Positions 26,814 to 34,684 of a stretch of DNA of 64,000 nt are shown piece by piece. This DNA comes from Nocardioides mesophilus. Its GTDB lineage: Bacteria > Actinomycetota > Actinomycetes > Propionibacteriales > Nocardioidaceae. Position 1 is the stretch's first letter, and each line of letters opens with the position of its first letter. The notes beneath the pieces were generated by a model that made no database searches, had not been told where the DNA came from, and saw nothing but the letters and a program-made list of their open reading frames with translations. The stretch lies in NCBI RefSeq assembly GCF_014395785.1, contig NZ_CP060713.1, positions 276,501 through 340,500 on the forward strand, given 5' to 3'. A program made the translations under genes and the position numbers.

Positions 26814-28078
26814 TTGCCGGCCTCCGCCAGCGAGCTCGGCAGCCCGGCACGCTCCAGGACCGTCGGGTGGCTGCCGAACAACCACTGGCTCCAGGCCGGC
26901 GGCGTCGGGTCATGCAGCGCTCGAAGGGACAGCTGGCGCTGCATGTCGATGAAGGCCGCGTCGGCGCCGGTGGCTGCGAGCGAGTCCCGGTCGGCCCGGA
27001 TCTCGATGGAGCGGCTGACCGCGTTGACCGCGGGGCTGCTCAGCAGGCTGCCGACGGCGGCCAGCGCCAGCACCAGAGGGATGCTCCTCGGGTCGGCAGT
27101 ACCCGCCGAGCCCGATCGCTCCTGGAGTCGCCGGCTGTCCAGCAGCAGCGCGAGGACTGCCACCCCGGCGATCGCGCCGAGCGCCCCCATCAGTGTCCCC
27201 ACAAGGACATCATCGTGCTTGGCGTGGGCGAGCTCGTGGGCAATCACCACCCGCGCCTCGGCCGGCGTCATCGCCTGCAGCAGCGTGTCGTAGACGACGA
27301 CCCGCCGGGTGCTGCCGAACCCCGAGACGTAGGCGTTCAGCGTCGTCGTACGCCGCGACGCGTCGGCCACCAGCACGTCGCTGACCCTCACCCCCTCGGT
27401 CTCGGCGAGCCGGAGGATCGACGTGCGGAGCGGGCCGTCGGGCATGGACGTGAAGTTGTTGAAGAGCGGCTCCACCACGATCGGGTAGAGGAAGGAACCG
27501 GCGACGGCCACGACCGCCGCCGTCCCGCCAGCCCACACGAACCAGGTCCGCGGCCGCCACCGGGCGAAGAAGATCATCAGCAGCACCAGGATGCTGGTGG
27601 CCACCCAGCTGACCAGGAAGGACACGGTCAGGTCCCGCAGCCAGCCGGTAAAGGCCTGGTCGGTCAGTCCGTACTCGAGACCGAGACGGCGGAGCAGGAG
27701 GCTCAGCGGCAGGGTCACGAGCCGCCCGATGAGCAGCACCGCACCCACGGCCAGCACGGCGGTCACCGGCCACCGGCGGCCTCCCTCCAACCGCCGCACC
27801 AGCCGCGCCCCCCACCGGGTGAACCCGAGGGCCGCCGCGGTGGCGAGCGAGACGGCGTACGACGTCCAGCCGAGCCATCGGCGAGCGTCGGAGAACCGCT
27901 CGGCCCGCGCCAGCTCGGACTTGGTGAACAGGTCGCCGGGCGACAGCGGCACCAACCGACCTCCGGGCACCCACGACCAGGGCACCCACAGCGCTGCGAC
28001 GACCACCAGGGCCAGCGTCGCCAACGCCGCCATCAACCACGCGGTCCGCCTCGCGATGCCCGGTCGACTCTGCTCCAC
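26810..28078 (-). CDS. M48-family membrane metallopeptidase (Ste24/CAAX-protease-like)
   Basis: 422 aa from GTG at 28078; the frame extends upstream into the next gene and is not used. Membrane segments near 13-34, 65-85, 105-125, 150-172 and 180-205 precede the zinc motif IAHELAHAKHDD (HExxH). Further segments follow, and the third ligand lies in SIEIRADRDS. It is a zinc peptidase in the membrane with its site facing the cytoplasm. It is in one unit with the Peptidase_MA-like gene upstream and the GT4 downstream. Substrate unknown. Confidence 0.87.
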   Translation of the reverse strand: MEQSRPGIARRTAWLMAALATLALVVVAALWVPWSWVPGGRLVPLSPGDLFTKSELARAERFSDARRWLGWTSYAVSLATAAALGFTRWGARLVRRLEGGRRWPVTAVLAVGAVLLIGRLVTLPLSLLLRRLGLEYGLTDQAFTGWLRDLTVSFLVSWVATSILVLLMIFFARWRPRTWFVWAGGTAAVVAVAGSFLYPIVVEPLFNNFTSMPDGPLRTSILRLAETEGVRVSDVLVADASRRTTTLNAYVSGFGSTRRVVVYDTLLQAMTPAEARVVIAHELAHAKHDDVLVGTLMGALGAIAGVAVLALLLDSRRLQERSGSAGTADPRSIPLVLALAAVGSLLSSPAVNAVSRSIEIRADRDSLAATGADAAFIDMQRQLSLRALHDPTPPAWSQWLFGSHPTVLERAGLPSSLAEAGK

Positions 28079-28113
28079 GTCAGACAGCCTGCCAGGTCCG
28101 GTCCAACCGGGGC

Positions 28114-29397
28114 TCAGCGAGCCAACCGGCGCAGGTAGTCGCGCCACTGGTCGGTGAAGACGGACTCGCTCGTGCCGAGCACCTGACGGAACGCGGCCTC
28201 GGTGTTGCCGTCCCGGTCGGCCTGCTCGTAGAACCGGAGCAGCCGCTCGCGGCCGTAGGTCTCCCCCAGCAGTCGGCACGCCAACCAGGCGGCCTCGTAG
28301 GAGGCGCCGAGGTCCTTGCTGTCGGCCTTGAAGTCGTCCTGGTTCGGCAGGTGGTCGGGCACTCCGTCGGAGCGGACCTGCGCGAGGATCTGGCTCGCGG
28401 TCACCTCGACCGGGAGGTCGACGTAGGCGAGGGCGACGTAGTCGGCGAACCCCTCGAGCAGCCAGGTGGGCATGCTGGAGGTCGCCGCGTGGGTGGCGAC
28501 GTGCGCGGCCTCGTGGCTCATCACGATCTGCGCGCCCTTCTCCCCCAGCGGCCCGAAGACCGGTGGGTTGACCATGATGTGCACGGGTGAGTCGCCGGTG
28601 TTCGAGCCGTCCACAGGGGTGGTGACCGCGGCGATGGCGGCGTAGGTATCCGGCTCGGCGCCGAGCAAGCGCTCCAGCTCACCCTGGGACGAGGGCACCT
28701 CGACCACCAGCGGGCCCGGCCACCGCGGCAGCACCTTGCGGACGTCGCGGACCGCCTGGTTTGCGAGACGGGAGTACCCGACCACCCCAGGCCTCTTGGC
28801 ACTCATCACCAGCGAGGTCCGGCTCTGCTCGACGGCGAGCTTGCTGAGCAGCCAGAGCGGCGCCGGGTCGCCGTAGTCGAGCCGAGCCGAGACGAACGCC
28901 GCGCCGTCCCGTGTCTGCAGGAAGGTCATCGTCACCTCCATCTCGCTGCTGCTCCGGTCGAAGCCCGCCACCCGCCAGCGCAGCTGGACGTCGCCGACCC
29001 AGGCCCGACGGGCAAGGCCCTGCGCGACAGCCGGTCGGTGGCTGGTGTCGTCGTCGACGTAGCGCATCGAGAGACCGGTGATCCCCAGCCGCCGGACGTT
29101 GGCCTTCATCTGGGCCAGCTCGCGAGCCGCGGCCGGATCTCCGGGGGCGGCCAGCGCGGCGAGGGCGGCGGGCGAGCCGCCGTCGAGCGCGGCGGTCAGG
29201 TCGTTGAGCAGCTCGGCCGCCGCGTCGTCGCGGGTGTCGAGTGCGGTGCCCGGCCGGGCCGGCGGCAGGTCGGCCAGCTGGGGTCGCGACAGGAAGACAT
29301 AGGCGATCAGCGCGACCCCCACACACAGCACGAGGCCGGCCACCCACCAACGTGAGTGACCGGCCTCGTCGAGAGCCTCAGCCCGGTCGGACGGCAC
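28114..29397 (-). CDS. membrane-anchored gluzincin-like metallopeptidase (Peptidase MA type)
   Basis: 427 aa from GTG, starting 20 bases inside the end of the NlpC/P60 gene. One N-terminal membrane segment (residues 18-36) anchors an extracytoplasmic domain. SHEAAHVATHAAT supplies HExxH, and the downstream WLLEGFADYVAL gives the glutamate ligand of gluzincins. The preceding 200 residues have no clear motif. Co-translated with the cell-wall hydrolase, so a role in wall or secreted-protein turnover is likely but unproven. Confidence 0.78.
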   Translation of the reverse strand: MPSDRAEALDEAGHSRWWVAGLVLCVGVALIAYVFLSRPQLADLPPARPGTALDTRDDAAAELLNDLTAALDGGSPAALAALAAPGDPAAARELAQMKANVRRLGITGLSMRYVDDDTSHRPAVAQGLARRAWVGDVQLRWRVAGFDRSSSEMEVTMTFLQTRDGAAFVSARLDYGDPAPLWLLSKLAVEQSRTSLVMSAKRPGVVGYSRLANQAVRDVRKVLPRWPGPLVVEVPSSQGELERLLGAEPDTYAAIAAVTTPVDGSNTGDSPVHIMVNPPVFGPLGEKGAQIVMSHEAAHVATHAATSSMPTWLLEGFADYVALAYVDLPVEVTASQILAQVRSDGVPDHLPNQDDFKADSKDLGASYEAAWLACRLLGETYGRERLLRFYEQADRDGNTEAAFRQVLGTSESVFTDQWRDYLRRLAR

Positions 29398-30424
29398 CGG
29401 AGTACGGCATCGAGAACACGGGGGCGACCGTGACGCCCGAGCTCGGGTTGGCCGCGTGCACGATCTGGCCGTTGCCGATGTAAATGCCGACGTGGCTCAC
29501 CGGCGAGTAGTAGAAGACCAGGTCGCCCGGGGCCAGCGAGGACTGGGACACCGGCGTGCCCGAGCCCATCTGCGCGCTTGAGGAGTGCGGGAGACCGACG
29601 CCGGCCTGCGCCCAGGCCATCATGGTCAGGCCGGAGCAGTCGAAGGCGCTCGGACCGGCGGCGCCGTAGACGTAGGCGTCGCCGACCTGGGCCAGTGCGT
29701 ACGACACCGCGGCGCCCGCCCTGCCGGAGACCGAGACATTGGCGGTTGCGGGCTCCGCTGTCGGCTCGGCCGCCGGTGCAGCCTCCGGGGCGGCCTCCGC
29801 CGTGCGCTGCGCGTCTCGGCTCGCCGCGGCCGCGGCGGCGGCCCGCTCGGCCTCCAGGCGGTCGAGAAGCTTGGCGGCTTCCGCTGCCTTGTCGTCGATC
29901 TCGGCCTTGTCGTCGGCCAGCTGCGCCTTGGTCTCGGCGATCCGGTCGAGCTCGCGCTGCGCGGCGGCCTCCCGCATCTCCAGCTGCTTGGCCTGGACCG
30001 CGAAGTCCGCCATCATCGCGGCGCGCTGGTCGTTGAAGCCGGAGATCGTGGTGAGTTGGTCGAGGAAGGTGTCCGGGTCGTCGGACAGCATCACCTGGGT
30101 GGCGGAGGAGAGCGCCTGGCCCTGATACTGCGCGACGACGGCGGAGGCCACCTCGTCGCGGACCGCGTCGACCTTGTCGCGCTGGCGGCGCAGGTCGGCG
30201 TCCAAGGCAGCCAGCCGGCCGCGGGCATCGGTCAGCTCGAGGCGCGCGTCGTTGTAGCGCTCGGAGGCCTTCTCGGCCTGCTCGTAGAGGGAGTCGACGC
30301 GGGCCTGGACATCGTCGATGTTCGGCTCCGCGAAGGTAGGCGTCGCCGACAGCACCGAACCGCTCGTGGCGGCGATGCACAGGGTGGCGAGAACAGATGC
30401 GGTGCGCTTCCGGCCGTTCAGCAC
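29378..30424 (-). CDS. secreted NlpC/P60 peptidoglycan endopeptidase (RipA/RipC-like)
   Basis: 348 aa from GTG. A signal peptide (residues 1-32, ending ATPTFA) precedes a long coiled coil at about 35-210 rich in Glu, Ala, Arg and Lys. A Pro/Glu/Ala linker leads to the NlpC/P60 domain: catalytic Cys263 in FDCSGL, His in HVGIYIG and the third polar residue in VHAANPSSG. It cuts peptidoglycan stem peptides in the wall. The coiled coil is the usual regulatory part. It is preceded by a c-di-AMP riboswitch. Rv2190c is the positional equivalent. Confidence 0.92.
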   Translation of the reverse strand: MLNGRKRTASVLATLCIAATSGSVLSATPTFAEPNIDDVQARVDSLYEQAEKASERYNDARLELTDARGRLAALDADLRRQRDKVDAVRDEVASAVVAQYQGQALSSATQVMLSDDPDTFLDQLTTISGFNDQRAAMMADFAVQAKQLEMREAAAQRELDRIAETKAQLADDKAEIDDKAAEAAKLLDRLEAERAAAAAAASRDAQRTAEAAPEAAPAAEPTAEPATANVSVSGRAGAAVSYALAQVGDAYVYGAAGPSAFDCSGLTMMAWAQAGVGLPHSSSAQMGSGTPVSQSSLAPGDLVFYYSPVSHVGIYIGNGQIVHAANPSSGVTVAPVFSMPYSGAVRPG

Positions 30425-30449
30425 GAGCGGACGGTCTCCTCTTTGTCGT

Positions 30450-30665
30450 GACGCCTACCGAGTTAGCTGACGGGTTCGGGCGGCAAAGAAGCCCTACACA
30501 CACGACCGGCCGTCTCCCGACGGTCAGCCACACGCGATTCACCCCAGGAACGTGGTTCCCCGGCTCCGGACTCCGCAACCCCCGGCATCGTCCAGACTCA
30601 GCGCAGCGCCTGAGCCGACCCGGTCTGGTCGGCTGTGACAGGCGCTCGAGTTACCCAGGCTAGGC
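30450..30665 (-). promoter_or_regulatory. c-di-AMP (ydaO/yuaA) riboswitch upstream of the NlpC/P60 gene
   Basis: Reading leftwards, the family's conserved blocks appear in order: TGGGTAACTCGAGC (30657-30644), GGGGAACC (30561-30554), TGGGGTGAATC (30546-30536), GTAGGGC (30497-30491) and CCGTCAGCTAACTCGGTAGG within 30479-30452. The GAGGAG ribosome site and GTG start follow within 30 bases. ydaO elements upstream of rpf and NlpC/P60 wall hydrolases are well known in actinobacteria, where bound c-di-AMP lowers expression. Confidence 0.92.
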
Positions 30666-30745
30666 GTGATCCGGAGCGTCGGCAAACCAAACTTCGGCAT
30701 GTCCGCGACCTCTGTGGAGCAATCCGGCGAATTCGCGCCTCAGGT

Positions 30746-30772
30746 GTCACAGAAGTCACACAGGTCACAGAC
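30746..30772. repeat. three 9-bp direct repeats upstream of the riboswitch
   Basis: GTCAC begins at 30746, 30755 and 30764, giving a 9-bp period (GTCACAGAA, GTCACACAG, GTCACAGAC). The array overlaps the last codons of the GT2 gene and sits about 90 bp before the riboswitch. The half-sites resemble those of CRP-family regulators (TGTGA). An activator array is possible but not shown. Confidence 0.5.
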
Positions 30773-31601
30773 GTCTGGCCAGAACCTGGTAGGCAAGCCG
30801 CCGCTTTCTCGCTTGAACTCTCGTGGCAACTGCACCGGTGAGCAGGTCTGCGCGGGTCAACGCAAAGTCCGCGCCGTACAGGGTGGCGACAGTTCGACGG
30901 AGCGAGTCGACCTGGCCGACCTGTTCAGCCAACAGGCGAACGCTCCACTGACCGGCGCTGAGCCGGAAGGACGCCACAGCATCTTCCAACGCGATCAAGT
31001 CGCCGCATGCGAGCACCTTGACGTAGGTCGCGAGGTCGATCACGTAGCCGTGGGTGCCCTCCCACCCCCCGACAGCCTCCAACGCGTCACGTCGCAGCAA
31101 GACGGCGCAGGGTTCACCGAAGACATTCGTGCCTGATCTGATCGTCCGACGGACTGCGTCCGAGCCAGACACACGGCCCTTCATCCTAGGTAAGCCACGT
31201 GCCCTGGTGACGACAGCTCCGCGGGCGTCCACGATGTCGCGACGACCCGCCACCATCACGACGCCGGCTCCACCCCGATCGACGGCCTGGACCTGCAGGA
31301 CCAAGCATTCTGGGTCCAGCAGGTCGTCGCCGCAGACGAGTTTCAACAACGGGGCGGAAGCCATGCTGCTCACGTGATTCCAGTTGCGCTCGGCTCCCCC
31401 GCCCGATGAGATTCGCTCAAGGTGGATACGCGGATCATGGCTGAATTGCTGCAGTAGCTCCCACGTGCCGTCTGTCGAAGCGTGGTCGGACACGATTAAC
31501 TCGAAGTCGGCGAACGACTGCTGGAGAATCGAACGCATGGTCGCCGCAATGTGGTCGGCATTGTTGTACGTCGGGACAACTACTGAGACCCGCGGCGTCA
31601 C
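30765..31601 (-). CDS. GT2-family glycosyltransferase
   Basis: 278 aa from GTG, overlapping the end of the other GT2 gene (GTGA). GT-A fold: SVVVPTYNNADHIAATMRSI at the N-terminus, SDHASTDGTWELL, and LVCGDDLLDPECL holding the DxD-like motif. No membrane segments. It probably transfers a sugar to a surface polymer, with donor and acceptor unknown. Its 3' end runs into the upstream region of the NlpC/P60 unit. Confidence 0.83.
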   Translation of the reverse strand: MTPRVSVVVPTYNNADHIAATMRSILQQSFADFELIVSDHASTDGTWELLQQFSHDPRIHLERISSGGGAERNWNHVSSMASAPLLKLVCGDDLLDPECLVLQVQAVDRGGAGVVMVAGRRDIVDARGAVVTRARGLPRMKGRVSGSDAVRRTIRSGTNVFGEPCAVLLRRDALEAVGGWEGTHGYVIDLATYVKVLACGDLIALEDAVASFRLSAGQWSVRLLAEQVGQVDSLRRTVATLYGADFALTRADLLTGAVATRVQARKRRLAYQVLARRL

Positions 31602-32650
31602 GCAGCCGATCCTGAACGGTCATTGCGGCTGGGGCCGGCTCCCCCGGAATACCGCGGCGCATAGGTCGGAGAACCCGTCACCTCGTGACGAAGGGCGGGG
31701 TGCGGGTGGTGGAGACTGTCATAGCCGACAAGGTAGGTGGGCCGCCCTTGGCTGGCGACGAAGATCCGCGCCACGTACTCCCCTAAGAGGCCGAGGCATA
31801 GGAGCTGTACCGCCGCGAGCAAACCGAGGGTTGCGACGGTGGAGGTCCAACCAGGAACGGTGCCACCGACGAACGAGCCCCAGAGCGCCCACCCCATGGC
31901 GAACAAGGCGAACCCCGTGCCCAGCATCCCGGCCCATGTGGCGAAGCGGAGTGGCACGGCTGAAAAGGCTGTCACGGAATCGAGCCCCAAAGAGACCATG
32001 CGGCTGAGCGGATACTTCGTCCGTCCTGCAGCACGACGGTCTCGCACATACGTCACTTGGCCAGACGGAAAACCGAACCAGGGGATGACCAAGCGGTAGA
32101 CACGACCGTGCTCAGGCAGAGCCGACAGCGCGTGGATGACACGGCGGCTCACCAGCCGGAAGTCCCCGGCGTTGTCCGGCAACTGCGGGCCCGATAGACG
32201 ACGCATCACCCGGTAGTAGCTGTGCGCGGTCCACCGCTTGACCATCGTGTCGCTCGACCGATCCGAACGAACGCCATAGACAACATCAAGCCCATCCGAC
32301 ACCGCCATGGAATACATCTGCCCGATGGCTTCGGGAGGATCCTGGAGGTCGGCGTCGATAGTGACGGCGTACTCCGCACGTGCCGAATCAAGACCAGCGG
32401 TCAGCGCAGCCTGGTGGCCGGCATTGCGCAGCAGCCGCACGAGCCTCAACTGGGGCCATTCTTCTCGTGCCGCAAACAGGAGCTCGGCGGTGCCGTCGCG
32501 ACTGCCATCGTCAACACACACAACTTCGTAGGTCACGCTCACACCGTCGTGACTCAACGCATCGAGCTCGGGACGCAGCCGCTGGACGAAGAGGGGCACG
32601 ACCTCCTCTTCGTTGAACATCGGCACGACAACCGACAGACCCAGCGTCAT
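31598..32650 (-). CDS. polyprenyl-phosphate GT2 glycosyltransferase (DPM1/GtrB-like)
   Basis: 350 aa from the ATG at 32650; the frame runs on to 32740 without a better start. N-terminal GT-A domain with SVVVPMFNEEEVV, VCVDDGSRDGTAEL and TIDADLQDPPEAI (DxD), followed by two membrane segments near 232-255 and 266-290 and a short basic tail. This layout is that of enzymes loading glucose or a similar sugar onto undecaprenyl phosphate. The GT-C-like protein at 23387-25683 could use such a donor. Overlaps the next GT2 gene. Confidence 0.87.
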   Translation of the reverse strand: MTLGLSVVVPMFNEEEVVPLFVQRLRPELDALSHDGVSVTYEVVCVDDGSRDGTAELLFAAREEWPQLRLVRLLRNAGHQAALTAGLDSARAEYAVTIDADLQDPPEAIGQMYSMAVSDGLDVVYGVRSDRSSDTMVKRWTAHSYYRVMRRLSGPQLPDNAGDFRLVSRRVIHALSALPEHGRVYRLVIPWFGFPSGQVTYVRDRRAAGRTKYPLSRMVSLGLDSVTAFSAVPLRFATWAGMLGTGFALFAMGWALWGSFVGGTVPGWTSTVATLGLLAAVQLLCLGLLGEYVARIFVASQGRPTYLVGYDSLHHPHPALRHEVTGSPTYAPRYSGGAGPSRNDRSGSAA

Positions 32651-32723
32651 TCGACATTGGTACCACGCCGGATCCTCACCATTGCGTGAAATGCGAAGAC
32701 TGCCCAAGGCGAGCAAGGGGTTG

Positions 32724-32930
32724 TCAGGCAGACGCCACATCGGGCCCAGAGATCGGCGAAACCATCCGCAGTGGCGGCACCAGCCCTCCGCCGGCCAGCA
32801 CCTCCAGGGCCCGCTGCTGGTCCTCGTCGAAGCCGAGCTCCGGCGGCGGACCGAGCAGGGCCGTCACCACGCAGTCGTGGCAGGCCAGGCCTCTCACGAC
32901 GCAGGTGTCGCAGTCGATGTGCACGCTCAT
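32724..32930 (-). CDS. small Cys-rich actinobacterial protein
   Basis: 68 aa from ATG. Two closely spaced Cys pairs, CDTC and CHDC, within the first 20 residues suggest a bound metal ion. The remainder has an acidic helix and a Pro-rich end. It lies 75 bp downstream of the NYN gene on the same strand. Function unknown. Confidence 0.7.
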   Translation of the reverse strand: MSVHIDCDTCVVRGLACHDCVVTALLGPPPELGFDEDQQRALEVLAGGGLVPPLRMVSPISGPDVASA

Positions 32931-33005
32931 TGGAATCCTCCCGGGGAAGTAGTCTGGAAGGACGCTGACAGCATGCTCCGACAGTTTCGGAGCCCGGGAC
33001 GGATC

Positions 33006-34349
33006 TCAGGCCCGTGCGAGCAGGCGGGACAGCGCTGCGGCGGCGACGGCGCGGGCCCCGGCACGCACCACGTCGCGCACGACGGCCTGGTCGCTGGTCA
33101 CCACGACGACCGGGCGTCCCGTCGGTTCCGCGGCCACGAGCTCCCGGATCACGTCGTCAGCGATGACTCCGACCGGGCTGAAGAGCACACGTACGTGGCG
33201 TGGTCGGTTCACCAACGGTCTCTCGGTCTTGTCCGCGGCATCGAAGACGACCGTCGTCTCGCCTCCACTGCGCGCAGCAAGCGGCGCCAACCGGCTCATC
33301 AGGCGGTCACGCTGCTTCTCCAGCGACAGCTCCGGATAGGCGGACTTGGTCACGTTGTAGCCGTCGATGATCAGGTGCATCCGTGGCATCGTGAGCAGCT
33401 GCTCGAGCAGCGCCGGGTCGTCGACGGCCATCGACCCATGGGCGGTGGACACCCTGCTGCCCTGCTCGGCGACGTGGGCCTCGACGAGGTCGGCCGGTGA
33501 TCCTTCCACTGCCGGCAACGCGAGCTCGCGCCGCAGACCCTGAGCCGTTTCCAGCAAGGTGTCGAGCAAGAGGCGGGCCCGAAGGGTTTCCTGGCCTCGG
33601 CCCGCGCGCTCGGCCCGACGGAGTCCCGCCAGCTCGCCCTCGAGCTCCTCGACCCGACTGCGGAGCCGACGCGCCTCCGCCTCACCGGCGGCCGCCGCGC
33701 TGCTCACACCACGTCGGGCGACCATGGCCTCGTCCTGGGCTCGCGCAGCCTCCTCCTCGGCTTCCTTCAGGCGCATGCGCGCGTCGCCGAGCTTGTGCCG
33801 CAGAGCGCTGTTATCGGCCTTCAGCCGAGCCACTTCCTCGCGGTGCTGGGACCGCGAGCTGCGGGACTCCTCGTGAGCGGTCTCGACCTGGGCCTTAAGC
33901 CGCTCGATCTGCTCCTCAGCCTGGCGGGAGGAGGCGCTCTCGTGCTGCCGCACCACGGCTGACACCGCGCTCTCGACGATCTGCTGCCACCCGTCGGGGC
34001 GGAACAGGAACGCGACCGCGGCCAGCTCGACCGGGTCTGCAGCCGCCGGGAGATCCCCCGCCTCGAGGGCGTCGACCAGACCGGTCACCTCGGGGCGGAC
34101 CAGGGTGGCGACCCGGTCACGAAAACGCTCGTCGGTCTCCAGGACAGAGGCGATCTGGGCTCCGGCGAGCTTGGCACGACGACTGGACGCAAACGAGGCA
34201 ACCCGCTTCAACGGTGCCGGCAGCTGTTCGGCCGGCAGGTTTCCCAGCGCGTCGGCAGCCAGCGCGATCACCCGCACCCGGACAGGCCCCGGCAACAGCG
34301 GGGACACGTCCGCGCCGCTGCTGCCCTCCGCTGCCTCGCCCGCGCTCAC
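33006..34349 (-). CDS. NYN/PIN-domain RNase-like protein with coiled coil
   Basis: 447 aa from a GTG at 34349 that overlaps the zinc-ribbon gene's stop (GTGA). Residues about 1-140 are helical, followed by a long coiled coil at about 145-270 (Glu/Arg/Ala-rich). The C-terminal domain has LIIDGYNVTKSAYPE with the first catalytic Asp, DAADKTE, and VVVTSDQAVVRD with the last, the pattern of YacP-type NYN domains. It probably acts on RNA. Gene order with the zinc-ribbon protein and DEDD nuclease is common in actinobacteria. Confidence 0.8.
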   Translation of the reverse strand: MSAGEAAEGSSGADVSPLLPGPVRVRVIALAADALGNLPAEQLPAPLKRVASFASSRRAKLAGAQIASVLETDERFRDRVATLVRPEVTGLVDALEAGDLPAAADPVELAAVAFLFRPDGWQQIVESAVSAVVRQHESASSRQAEEQIERLKAQVETAHEESRSSRSQHREEVARLKADNSALRHKLGDARMRLKEAEEEAARAQDEAMVARRGVSSAAAAGEAEARRLRSRVEELEGELAGLRRAERAGRGQETLRARLLLDTLLETAQGLRRELALPAVEGSPADLVEAHVAEQGSRVSTAHGSMAVDDPALLEQLLTMPRMHLIIDGYNVTKSAYPELSLEKQRDRLMSRLAPLAARSGGETTVVFDAADKTERPLVNRPRHVRVLFSPVGVIADDVIRELVAAEPTGRPVVVVTSDQAVVRDVVRAGARAVAAAALSRLLARA

Positions 34350-34594
34350 GAGCTGCCGGCGTCGACTTCGTTGCGCGCCACGATCTCCACCGCGTCGGAA
34401 CGACCACACCACCGGCAGGCCACGCGCTCGACCGACTCCTCGTCCGTGCGCGACTCCTCGACCAGGTGCTCCCCGGCCAGGTCGAAGTGCCAGAACTCGG
34501 TGGTCCGTCGGGTCCGGGTGACGTCGAAGCGGGTCAGGTTGCCACAGCCACCGCAGCGCCACCGGCTGCTCGCGTCAGGCAGGGCGGTCGACAT
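34346..34594 (-). CDS. zinc-ribbon protein, unknown function
   Basis: 82 aa. The ATG at 34594 follows GAGGAG; the much longer open frame continuing to 36730 is an antisense shadow of the nuclease gene. CGGC near residue 14 and CRWC near residue 61 make a zinc ribbon. Central residues are aromatic (TTEFWHFDLAGEH). Coupled to the NYN gene by a 4-base overlap and divergent from the DEDD nuclease. Confidence 0.75.
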   Translation of the reverse strand: MSTALPDASSRWRCGGCGNLTRFDVTRTRRTTEFWHFDLAGEHLVEESRTDEESVERVACRWCGRSDAVEIVARNEVDAGSS

Positions 34595-34684
34595 GCGGAC
34601 TCCTCGGCTCGGTGGGACTTCTGTGGCCAGCGTATGCCGCGTGGCGAGCCGAAATGGTCGGCGGTGCGATCTAACGTCCGGTTC

